A DNA stretch of 43,185 nt, taken from Monosiga brevicollis MX1 (Eukaryota > Opisthokonta > Choanoflagellata > Craspedida > Salpingoecidae). The first letter of the stretch is position 1. Every line of letters starts with the position of its first letter. Shown here piece by piece: positions 23,385-33,569 of this stretch. A program made the translations under genes and the position numbers. Below the pieces are notes generated by a model. The model searched no databases. It was not told where the DNA came from and saw only the letters and a program-made list of their open reading frames with translations. Where the stretch lies: NCBI RefSeq assembly GCF_000002865.3, contig NW_001865078.1, positions 316,196 through 359,380 on the forward strand, written 5' to 3'.

Positions 23385-24283
23385 TTATGCCTCCTCATCG
23401 GAGAGGGACTGAAACAAAAGGCTCTGGTCGTAAGCAGGGGGGCCAGTCATGCCTGCGCTAGCCATGATAGAAAGCGGCACCTGAGGCAGAGCCCGGTGAA
23501 GCGTAGGGATGTTAATGTCGTGCGACGGGACAATGTCTGGCTGGGCTTTTTTAACGTAGGCACGCTTCTTGCGGGGAGGAGCTTCATCCACGTCGTTGGA
23601 TGCGGCCTTGTTCCGGCGCTTGGGCTGGAAGCTAGGTTGAGGCACAATGCGAGGTGGGGGTGGGGAGAGCGAGAGAGACGCAGGGTGAGCTGGTTGTTTC
23701 AGATCAGCAACAAGAGATGGGGCGAATGAGATGCAGTAGATTGGCCAGGACCGACGGACCGGTAGTTGGGGTAAAGGGCTTGGTGTTCCTGCTTGAGCTG
23801 ATCGGCACGCTGCTGATAGATGGCACGGTCCTCGGAGGAAAGCTCGTTCCAGGAGGTACCAATGAGTTTGGAGAGCTCCGAGTGGTGGAGGTTGGGATGG
23901 GTCTGACGGAGAACGGCACGTTGGTCCTTGGCAAAGATCATAAAGCTGTTGAGAGGGCGCTTGACCTTGACCCCGGGGTCCATGGGTTCGAGGCTGGCGA
24001 CGGGGGCGGCCTTGGCGGCCTTTGTGGCCTTTGTGCCCTTTGCGGCCTTTGCGGTCTTGGCGGGGGCCTTGGCGCCCTTGGCCGTCTTGGCGGGGGCCTT
24101 GGCGGCCTTTGTGGTCTTGGCTGGAGCCTTGGCGGCCTTTGTGGTCTTGGCGGGGGCCTTTGTTGCCTTGGTGGCCTTGGCGGGAGCCTTTGCGCCGCGT
24201 GGGGCCTTGGCCGCCTTTGGTGCGGGCTGAGTGGTGGGCTTGCCGCGCACCTTGGTCGTCGTCTTGGGACGATCCTTGGCCAT
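23385..24283 (-). CDS. HMG-box protein (Sox/TCF-like) with Lys/Ala-rich tail
   Basis: Minus-strand exons 23760-24283 and 23385-23631 give 256 residues, with donor GTCCGT and acceptor CCTAG. The N-terminal 95 residues are Lys/Ala/Pro/Thr-rich repeats (KTTKAAKAPAK units), much like the tail of histone H1. One HMG box follows: VKRPLNSFMIFAKDQRAVLR, then HPNLHHSELSKLIGTSWNEL, and across the intron YPNYRFQPKRRNK. The KRPLNSFM start, the SELSKLIG segment and the PxYR-x-x-P-x-R ending match the Sox/TCF and fungal mating-type (MATA) class rather than the HMGB class. It should bind and bend DNA in the nucleus. The C-terminal part has a further basic cluster (PPRKKRAYVKK). Whether it is a true Sox/TCF relative needs a tree. 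Confidence 0.85.
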
Positions 24284-24344
24284 GGCGACGATGATGGCGA
24301 GAGAGGGTCTACAGGGATTGAGGCAAGAGAGGGAGAGAGAGAGA

Positions 24345-24939
24345 NNNNNNNNNNNNNNNNNNNNNNNNNNNNNNNNNNNNNNNNNNNNNNNNNNNNNNNN
24401 NNNNNNNNNNNNNNNNNNNNNNNNNNNNNNNNNNNNNNNNNNNNNNNNNNNNNNNNNNNNNNNNNNNNNNNNNNNNNNNNNNNNNNNNNNNNNNNNNNNN
24501 NNNNNNNNNNNNNNNNNNNNNNNNNNNNNNNNNNNNNNNNNNNNNNNNNNNNNNNNNNNNNNNNNNNNNNNNNNNNNNNNNNNNNNNNNNNNNNNNNNNN
24601 NNNNNNNNNNNNNNNNNNNNNNNNNNNNNNNNNNNNNNNNNNNNNNNNNNNNNNNNNNNNNNNNNNNNNNNNNNNNNNNNNNNNNNNNNNNNNNNNNNNN
24701 NNNNNNNNNNNNNNNNNNNNNNNNNNNNNNNNNNNNNNNNNNNNNNNNNNNNNNNNNNNNNNNNNNNNNNNNNNNNNNNNNNNNNNNNNNNNNNNNNNNN
24801 NNNNNNNNNNNNNNNNNNNNNNNNNNNNNNNNNNNNNNNNNNNNNNNNNNNNNNNNNNNNNNNNNNNNNNNNNNNNNNNNNNNNNNNNNNNNNNNNNNNN
24901 NNNNNNNNNNNNNNNNNNNNNNNNNNNNNNNNNNNNNNN
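24345..24939. other. Assembly gap (595 N)
   Basis: A run of N flanked on the left by a GA repeat and on the right, after a few bases, by a CA repeat. This is typical of a gap caused by simple sequence. It begins 62 bases upstream of the HMG-box start codon, so the promoter of that gene is partly missing. Confidence 1.
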
Positions 24940-26490
24940 CGTTACACTTCAAGTCAGCATGTTGCGCACACACACACACACACACACACAGAGCACAGCG
25001 AACAGAGAGAGAGAGAGAGGGAGGTGTTGAGAGCAGAGGGTTGAAGGGAGAGGGGGAGGGCGGGCAGAGAGAGGGAGAGAGGTGGATACGGAACGAAGGG
25101 GAGATAGAAGGCAGATGCAGAGAAAGAGGTAGATGTGAATACCGCGGCAGAGACAATGCGAGACACGATGCCGAGAGGCAGAGACGTTAAACGCGAGAGA
25201 GGGAGAGAGGGAGAGCGCCGAGCGATCGAGGCTCGATCGGACCAGAGCAGAAAGACGGAAATCGCGCTGCATCTGGCACAACCGCAGCCGGATACACGCG
25301 GTACAAGGCGTTTACATTGGTGTCTACGCTGCCATCTGTGCCGCATGCGCTGCCGTTTTTGCAGAGAGAGGCAGAGAGAGGCAGAGAGAGAGAGAGAGAG
25401 GGAGAGAGAGAGGGAGAGAGAGAGAGACAGAGAGAGACAGAGAGAAGAGAGAGACAGAGAGAAGAGAGACAGAGAGAGACACAGAGAGAGACAGAGAGAG
25501 CCAGAGAGAGAGACAGAGAGATACAAAGGCATACACAGATCAAACTTATAAAGGGACAGACTATTACTCACCTCAAAGGCGACGACGGAAATACGGTAGA
25601 CAAAGGATTTTGATGCAGGGATCAGGCGTGGTGAGAGGTGTGGTGGGTTTCGGGTTGAGACAGGGTGATCTATAGTGGGAATGTAGAGCAAAGTCAGAGA
25701 GACGTGTCGAGTAGGATCATTGTCAGCGAGTGCGAGAGAGCGAGAGAGGAAGGGGACAAAAGAAATAAGAAGAAAAACGAGTGGAAAACAAAAGGAAGTT
25801 TTTCGGATTTGCCCAAAACAAAAGGAAACAAAAGGAATCGTTTAATATTTTACTTTGGAGGATAAAGCGGAATGTAAGTATATTTTGGAGAGCAGAATCG
25901 TTTGGCGGAAAGTAAAATACATAACTCGAGGAGCGGGGACGGTGGGTGGGTCGCAGCGATCGCTTGCTGGTTCCAAACGTGCCGTGTCCGTGTCTTATGA
26001 TTGTGGCTGGAGAGCTCGGAGGATTATGGGGACGGTCGACGCCAAAGAGCGTTTCAAAAATTGTATCGCTCCTCTGCCGAGCGTCCCGATTAGCATTCGA
26101 ATTGGGCTGATGAGGCGACGTCGCGTGGCGTATCGGTGTGATTGGCGGGTCATGGGTTTATATATTAATTTAGTGCGCTTGGCCCTCAGCTGATCCGCGG
26201 GTACATGGTTATCATCACTCTGGATCCAAACTCTCCATGTCCGTCTCTTGATCGCGCCTTGTTCTTTTTTTTTTCCCCTCCCGTTGCCCATGTTGAGTCT
26301 TATCGTCAAGCATCCAAGCTTCAATTTTCGCGGTGGTGGTGGAGAATCGATTGCCCTTGCTCAACTGGGGAAAGCCAGGCCATTCGGGGAGGTCGTTTTG
26401 AGTCGTCGAACAACGATACGCGTTGAGTCGCCACAATCACCGTGTGCAACCACAAGGCCAGGCAGCAGGTGTTACCCGGCCGATGACAGT
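24940..26490. other. Microsatellite-rich region without a recognised gene
   Basis: Contains a CA run at about 24967-24990, GA-rich stretches at about 25003-25085 and 25360-25525 with AGACAGAGAG units, and then about 900 bases (25560-26490) of unassigned sequence. Frames crossing the repeats are dipeptide artefacts. No tRNA or protein domain was seen. Confidence 0.6.
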
Positions 26491-26504
26491 CCAGTCACAG
26501 TGTG

Positions 26505-26597
26505 CACAGTCACAGTCACAGTCACAGTCACGGTCACAGTCACAGTCACAGTCACAGTCACAGTCACAGTCACAGTCACAGTCACAGTCACAGTCAC
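26505..26597 (+). repeat. Hexanucleotide array (CACAGT)n
   Basis: About 15 near-perfect copies of CACAGT, with one CACGGT variant. It is six-base periodic and GC-balanced, unlike the GA and CA dinucleotide tracts around it. Confidence 0.95.
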
Positions 26598-26640
26598 TGG
26601 TGCTTTTTCCACATCGGAGCGCGACATACACACAAAATAA

Positions 26641-26841
26641 AAAGCAAAAGGAAAGCGGAGGTATCCAGGGGGGTGGCCACCTCATGTCACCATCGCAATT
26701 CGACTGGATGAGAGAGGGGGTTAACCGAGGCGACCGGGCGGCCTCGCACTTCCCACAGAGCCTTGAAATGCTCTGGCATATAAACCCCGTACACGTCAAG
26801 AACTAACACCAAGAAAAAAATATCTTCAAGCACAAGGTCTC
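26641..26841 (+). repeat. Promoter-like module, copy A
   Basis: First copy of a direct repeat whose second copy lies 613-618 bases to the right. The first 110 bases are nearly identical between copies, for example GGCCACCTCATGTCACCATC and GGGGGTTAACCGAGGCGACC. A diverged spacer then holds TATAAA at 26779-26784, and a second conserved block TCAAGCACAAGGTCTC starts at 26826. Conserved upstream block, TATA and downstream block keep the same spacing within a few bases in both copies. This resembles a duplicated core promoter, but no downstream product was identified for this copy. Confidence 0.7.
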
Positions 26842-27253
26842 AGGTGCCAACTTTGGCCCAAAGGGGAAACAACGATACTCGAAAGAGAAACTTTCTTTTT
26901 TTTTTTGTGTGTGTGTATGTGCGCGCGCATTGCTCTCTCGACGGTATTGCACTCGTTGTTTCTTCATTGAACTCTCCAGTCCGTGTCTTGTCATGCCATG
27001 GACATGGGCTCGCCTTGCTGCATGTCTCCATTGAATACCCTCTACCTCTCTCTGTCTTTGACTCTGAATGCTCACTCTCGATCTCTTTGCCTGTCTCCAT
27101 TGAACGCTTTCCTCACTCCTCTGTCGCTCCCCATCGAGCACGCTCTGTCTCTGACTCTGACATGTGAATAACTCCATTCTCTTCTCTCCGTCCTCCTTGT
27201 CGCCCCCCATTTCCCTCTCTCTGGGTAGCCTCTCTGCGGTTATTTATTTCCAA

Positions 27254-27457
27254 AAAGCAAAAGGAAAGCGGAGGTAACCAGAGGGGGGGTGGCCACCTCA
27301 TGTCACCATCGCAATTCGACTGGATGAGAGAGGGGGTTAACCGAGGCGACCGTGTGGCCTCGCGCATTCCTGTTCATCTCATCAACTACATCTACTTATA
27401 AAGACCATCCCAGACACATGATGGAGTGAAGAAAAAAGTAATCAAGCACAAGGTCTC
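27254..27457 (+). repeat. Promoter-like module, copy B
   Basis: Second copy of the module. It has the 110-base upstream block (27254-27364), TATAAA at 27397-27402 and the block TCAAGCACAAGGTCTC starting at 27442. It lies about 460 bases upstream of the signal-peptide ATG at 27864, so it may be the promoter of the L-domain repeat gene, with the intervening CA-rich DNA as leader or intron. Function is inferred from layout only. Confidence 0.6.
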
Positions 27458-27477
27458 GCCCACCAGACAGCCAAACA

Positions 27478-27515
27478 GACAGACACACACACACACACAC
27501 AGACAGACAGACAGA

Positions 27516-27546
<31 letters not shown>

Positions 27547-27558
27547 GACACAGACACA

Positions 27559-27610
<52 letters not shown>

Positions 27611-27632
27611 CGCACACACACGCACGCAAAGT
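27478..27632 (+). repeat. CA/CAGA microsatellite
   Basis: Long CA dinucleotide runs with interspersed CAGA and CGCA units between the promoter-like module B and the L-domain repeat gene. Confidence 0.95.
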
Positions 27633-27707
27633 ACATAGAGACAGAGACACACAAGAAACAGGGTGGTGGGGCATTTGGTAGATGTCAGACTTTTAATGGT
27701 CTATCCC

Positions 27708-27738
<31 letters not shown>

Positions 27739-27863
27739 CAAGAATCGCCGACACGCGCTGGCGCCACACGCGCTCTCGGACGGGGAGCAGCACGACGACC
27801 CAGCCCTTGGCTGTGCATTGGGTGGGAGTGAGGGGCTTCTTTTTTTCAATACCCAACGCCGGC

Positions 27864-28477
27864 ATGCTGTTGTGTTGGGTTGCGTGCAGTCTACTTGTGG
27901 TGATGGGCTCGGCAGGGGTGGATGCTGCTTTGGTCGTTTGGGGTCGATCTGGACGGCAACCTCCACATTAATACCTCCTCAACGGGTGGCGATATGCGTT
28001 TGCTGCTCAATGGGGTTGATGTGCTGCAAGAGCTGGCGGATCTACGCAGAATATGCGCCGAAAGAATGGTCACGCCCACAGTGATTTACTCGGGGACAGT
28101 CGGCTGCCAGCTGGATAGAGTGCCCTTGGATGTGACGCACATCTCCGGCAACATCAGCCTGATGTCATGCTCACTTTTGACGGCAGATGACCTTCAAGTT
28201 TTTAGCAAGCTCGTTCACGTGAGCGGGCACGTGAGCATTGAAGTGAGTCTCAAGTTGTCTTCATCTTTTGCATCTTGCTCGTCAGGAATGAGAAGCAGAA
28301 TGCCGCAGCTTGCCTTGTTGTCAACGGTCGGGTGTTGCGACGTGTGAGCCTTCATGACGGGTTGCGATTACAATGTGATCTGCACAAGTTTGGGTCCCCC
28401 GTATTGGCACGAGCACCAACAGGCCAAGGCAGGGAAGGAGCGGTGCGTAAAAGGAAATTTGAATTTCTCAGCGACTT

Positions 28478-28511
<34 letters not shown>

Positions 28512-31500
28512 GTCTGGATAGTTCAATTCCGTCTTGACCAATGTGGATGGGCTCGCCCGCATCACCAGCGTCGGCGGCTACTTGACCATCAACGTACGTT
28601 ATTGCATCGGGACGTCATACATTTTGTGTCTTTGAATGGGGCACGTCTGTTGACGTGCAGGAGCACTGTGGTGGGAGATATCGTGCCTGTGGGGATCTAA
28701 TGGATTGCTGTGTTGACTTGACACGGAATAATGCCGCTTTGGCCAATGTGAATGGACTTGCCAGTCTCGGCAGCGTCGGCGGCTACTTGTCCATCACTGT
28801 ACGTTACTATTTAAGGGCTCGTTGCTTTGAAATGAGCGTTGCCGTTGACGCGGATGAGAATTTTGCTGGGGTGCTCTCTGCCTGCACCACACACACACAC
28901 GCGCACACACATATCCCAGCATGACCACCGGCCATTCTGAATCCTTCTTCTTCTTTTTCTTTCTCTTCATTTTTGCCTTCTTCTTCTTCTTCTTCTTCTT
29001 CTACTTGGGACTTCTTCTTTTTCTTCTTTTTTTTTTTTTTGCCTTCTGCTTGGTTCTTCTTCTTCTTCTTCTTCTTCTTCTTCTTCTTCTTCTTCTTCTT
29101 CTTCTTCTTCTTCTTCTTCTTCTCTCTCTTCACCCCCCTCCTTTTCTTCCGCCTGTCATCTCTCTGTCATACATCAGCCATGATCAACCAGTTTCAGGAG
29201 GCTCTGCGCTGTGCTCTTTTGCCGTGAACCAACATTCACCTGAGGGATTGCTTCGCGGGCTGGGATAGGATAATTCCAACTTGAGCAACGTGAATGGACT
29301 CGCCAAAATCACCAACGTCAGCGGCTACCTGCACGTTTCTGTACGTTGCTGCATCAGGGCCTGCCACTTTGAATGGAGCGTGTCTGTTGACGGGGATGGC
29401 CATTCCGTGGGGATGAATCGGTTTGTTTTTGTGGTCATCTTGCATGGGATAATGACGCTTTGACCAATGTGGATGGACTCGCCAGCATCACCAGCGTCAG
29501 CGGCTACTTGGCCATCTCCGTGTGTGTTTGGAAGAGAGCGCGACACCTCGACTGCGTGCCTGTTGACATGGACTGTCATGTCGGGGACGGTGTGTTTTTG
29601 TTCATCTAATGGATTCTCGTATTCAAACATGGGTTCAACAGGGAAATTCGGCCTTGACCAATGTGGATGGCCTGGCCAGTATCACCAGCACCGGTGGCTA
29701 CTTGACCGTCAACGTACGTTGCTGGATCGGGACGTGTTGCCTTGAATGGGGTGTGCCTGTTGACGTCGATGAGTATACTGTTGGGATGGTGTTCTCGTGT
29801 GCATCTAATGCATTGTTTTTTTGCATAGAATAATGATGCTTTGTGCAATGTGGATGGTCTTGCCAGTATCACCCGCATCAGTGGCTACTTGACCATCTAC
29901 GTCTGTACTTGTATGGGGCGTGTTATTTTGAATGGGGCCCGTGTGGATGTGGGAGGGCATGTCATAGGTGTTCGTGTGTTTGTGTTCGTCTAATGACTGG
30001 CTTTGTTGGTTTGCATAGCATAATTACAACTTGACCAATGTGGATGGACTTGCCAGTCTCACCAATATTGGCAGCTTCTTGGCCATTTACGTACGTATTT
30101 GTATCAGGTTTTGGCGTTTTGAATCAGGGGGAAGGCTGTTCACGCGGGTAAACATAATGTTGAGGGTGTGCTGTTCGTGTCTGTCTGACAGCTTGTTGTG
30201 TTCATGCACGGTTTCAACAGGGGAATTCCGCCTTGACCAGTGTGGACGGACTTGCCAGCATCAACAGCATTCGAAGCTTTTTGTCCGTTTTTGTACGTTG
30301 CTGTATCAGGGCGTGGCACTCTGATTGTGGTGCCTGTGTGTACGTGATGAGCCGAACGTAGGTATTGGTGTGCTAGTATGCATCTGATGAATGGCATCAT
30401 TGGCTTGCGTAGGATAATTCCAAATTGACCAACGTGAATGGACTCGCCAGTATTACCAGCGTAGGCAGCTACCTGTCCATCATTGTACGTAGCTGCAATC
30501 AAGGCCTGTCATTCTGTGTGTAAACCCGGTGGAAACATGATGTTGGAATTGCCATGCGGCTGATGGATTGCTTTATTGACTTGGATAGAATAATGACGCT
30601 TTGGCCAATGTGGATGGACTTGGAAACATCTCCAGTGTTGGCAACTACTTGTCCATCACAGTATGTTGTTATGTAAGGCCATCTGTGGACGTGGGTGAGC
30701 ATCATGCCGGCTTGTATGTGTGCGTCTGACGACTTGTTGTGTTGTCTCGGTCAGGAGAATGCTGCTTTGACCAATGTGAATGGACTTGGAAGCATCTCCA
30801 CCATTAGCAATTCCTTGGACATCTCTGTGCGTTGCGGTACTTGACTATGGCGCGCCTGTTGGTGTCAAGTGGGTGGCATTCGTCTGTTTGTGTTTGTCTG
30901 ATAGATTGCTTGGTTGGCCTGCATAGGATAATTCCAACTTGACCAATGTGGATGGACTTGCCAGCATCACCAGCGTCAGCGGCGAATTGTCCATCACTGT
31001 ATGTTGCTCAGTAGAACGTGTTGCTTCGAGTGTGGCACGTGTATGGATCCATATGTGGGTAGGCATGGTGTCTGAGGTGGTGTGTTGGTTGTCTGTGTCA
31101 AACGGCTTGTTTCGTGCATCAACAGGGGAATCGCCTTCTGGCCGACGTGGATGGACTTGCCAGGGTCACCAGCATCGGAGACTTGTCCATCGCTGTACGC
31201 TGCCGCTTCACGGCGTGTCACTCTGAATGTGCCGTGTCCATGGCCGCAGCTACACGTTAAGTTGGGGCGGTCTGTTTGGATGTGTCTGATGCCTTGTTGT
31301 CTTGCACAGAACACGACGCCCTGACGAATGTGAATGGACTTGCCAGTATCACCAACATTGGCAGCTACCTGGCCATTGCCGTAAGTTGCTCAATCAGGTA
31401 GTCTGACTGTGGCACGTCCACCGACGTGCCACAGTATAGGGCTGAGGGTATGTGTATGTGTGTGCGTCTAACAGCCTGTGCTATGTCCGCCCCAACAGGA

Positions 31501-33569
31501 AAATTCGGCCTTAACCAATGTGGATGGATTTGGAAACATCACCAGCGTCAGCGGCTTTTTGTCCATCACTGTACGTGACTATGTGAGGATGCATCTCTCC
31601 GCATACGGCGCGTGTGGGCGTGGATGGGCATTTTTGTTGGGGGAGGCGGAGTGGATGCGGCTGACGGCTTGATGTGTCGTTTCGGGTAGAATAATGACGC
31701 CCTGACCAATGTGAACGGGCTTGCCAGTGTAAAACGCCTTGGCAGCTACTTATCTATCAATGTACATAACTGCAATGAGGGCGTGACACTGTTGAATGTG
31801 GCGCGTGTGGACGCAAGAGAGCGTCCTGTTAGGCTTGCTGCGCTAATGTGCGTCTGACGGCTCACACAGGGGAACGCCGCCTTGGCCAACGTGGGTGGAC
31901 TGGCCAGTATCACCAGAGTCGGCGGCTACCTGTCCATCTCTATCTCTGTACGTGTCTACATCAGGCCGATTTACTTTGACTGTGGCAAACCTGTTGATGC
32001 GGGTAGGCATAGTGTTTTGGTCGCTTGTTTGTGACCGTCTGATGTCTTCCCGCGTTGGCTCAATCAGAATACTGAGGCCTTGACCAATGTGGATGGGCTT
32101 GAAAACATCTCCAGTGTTGGCAACTACATATCCATCACTGTAGGTTGTTGTGTCAAACAGTGTCACTTTGAATGTAGCTTGCGTATGGGTTTTGGAAAGC
32201 ATATCGCAGGTGATCGTGGGTATAAGCTCGTCTGATGAGTTGGTTTGCATAGAATAATTTCAACTTGACCAATGTGGATGGACTTGCCAGTATCACCAAC
32301 ATTGGCAGCTACCTGGCCATCTACGTATGTGCTTATATAATGACGCTTCAATTTGAATGGAGTGTGCCAGTTGACCTGGATGAGAATCATGTTCAGGGGT
32401 GTTCTATTCGTTTTTGTCTGATGGCTTGTTGAGCTGGCTTCAACAGGGAAATTCCGCCTTGACCAGTGTGGACGGACTTGCCAGTATCACCAGCGTCGAC
32501 TACTTGCACGTCATCGTATGTTGTTGCATGTGGCATCCGACTGGAGCGAGTATGTTGTTTGGGTGGTGTGCTAGAGTGCACTAATGGCTTGCTCCATTGG
32601 CCCGCATAGAATAACAACGCTTTGTGCAATGTGGATGGACTTTCCAGTATTGCCAACGTTGGCAGTAACTTGCACATCAATGTACGTTGTGTACAAGGGC
32701 GCGTTACGTTCAATGTGGCACGTCCGCGGACGCGGACGATTGGTGTGTTTGTGTGCGACTGATGGATTGCCTTGTTGGCTCCAACAGGAGAATCCCGCCC
32801 TGACCAATGCGAATGGACTCGGCAGTATCATCAGCGTCAGCGGCTACTTGTCTGTCTACGTGCGCTTCTATATCATGCCGTGTTACCCCGTGCCTGGCGT
32901 GTCTGTCGACGCGGATGAGCATTTTGCTGGGGTTGGGTGTGTTTGTGTGTGTCTAATGGATTTCCTTGATTGGCTTGCATAGAATAATGACGCCATGACC
33001 AATGTAGATGGATTTGGAAATATCACAACTGTCGGCCGCTTCTTGTCCATCAACGTACGTAGCTGACCTGAGGGTGTTCATTTTGAAATCAGCGCTTGTA
33101 TGGATGAGTGAGTGCCGTTGGGATTGGTGGGGTAATGTGCGCCTAACGGCTTGCTTCATTGGCCCGCATAGAATAACAACGCTTTGTGCAATGTGGATGG
33201 CCTTGCCAGTCTCGGCAGCGTCGGCGGTTACGTGTCCATCTCTGTACGTTGCTGCGTAGGCCATGTTACTTGAAGTGGAGGATGTGCGTGCACTTGGCGA
33301 GTGGAACTTAAAATTGGTCGCTCATGTGCGTTGCTGTGCTGGGTCGAACAGTATAATGACGCCTTGACCAATGTCGGTGGACTTGCCAGTCTCGCCGAAA
33401 TTCGCGGCTACCTCTCCATCACAGTAAGGTGCTATATCAGAGAGTGTGGTCTGGCCTGTGGTACGTGTGTGGCTTTTGGTGGCATAGTGCTGTGTGTTTG
33501 CGTGCGTCTGACGACTTGTTGTGTTGGCTTGGTCAGTGGAATTCCAACCTGACTAGTGTGAGTGACTTG
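27864..33569 (+). CDS. Surface protein built from exon-encoded L-domain-like repeats (3' end lost)
   Basis: The first coding part has a signal peptide (MLLCWVACSLLVVMGSAGVD) and then VDLDGNLHINTSS with further beta-rich sequence, ending at a GTGAGT donor at 28243. After it come 26 similar exons, each normally 72 nt, phase 0 at both ends, encoding 24 residues with consensus NNxALTNVDGLASITSVGGY plus LSI. This matches the repeated strand-turn units of receptor L-domain / leucine-rich solenoid proteins. Most donors are GTACGT. The predicted product is an extracellular beta-solenoid of over 600 residues for adhesion or recognition. Oddities: the signal-peptide frame and the following frame differ by one base near a GGGG run (27940-27943); some repeat exons lack usual splice sites or frame; and the last repeat (33537-33569) is cut off where transposase sequence begins. 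It may be a recent pseudogene or may use exon choice. Confidence 0.6.
28522..33569 (+). repeat. Tandem array of 26 exon-intron units, about 185 bp each
   Basis: Repeat exons begin at 28522, 28727, 29269, 29448, 29642, 29829, 30019, 30221, 30413, 30589, 30755, 30927, 31126, 31310, 31499, 31690, 31870, 32068, 32253, 32447, 32610, 32788, 32983, 33172, 33352 and 33537. From the fourth on, spacing is 163-202 bases. Introns are themselves related, with a shared GT-rich middle, a segment like GTCTGATGGCTTG and an end like TTGCATAG or TTCAACAG. Lengths differing from 72 are unit 13 (69), 14 (71), 17 (78) and 20 (69). The first three introns are longer and hold poly-T, CA and CTT microsatellites. Confidence 0.9.
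28942..29129 (+). repeat. (CTT)n microsatellite in an intron of the L-domain gene
   Basis: CTT-rich pyrimidine tract with a long pure CTT run at about 29055-29120, between repeat exons 2 and 3. It explains the unusual length (about 470 bases) of this intron. Confidence 0.95.

Noticed and set aside
23654-25190. Long open frames on both strands through the N gap
   Set aside because: They are open only because N codons are not read as stops; their non-N parts are shadows of the HMG gene or simple repeats.
26107-26113. CTGATGA, as in a hammerhead core or box C motif
   Set aside because: No matching GAAA plus stem arrangement for a hammerhead and no convincing box D with terminal stem; likely chance.
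28921-29268. Poly-Phe/Leu frames and minus-strand poly-Lys frame
   Set aside because: Products of the CTT and poly-T tracts in an intron of the repeat gene.
28522-33569. Regularly spaced repeats considered as a CRISPR-like array
   Set aside because: The repeated parts are 72-nt coding exons with splice sites and the spacers are homologous introns, so this is a eukaryotic exon array.
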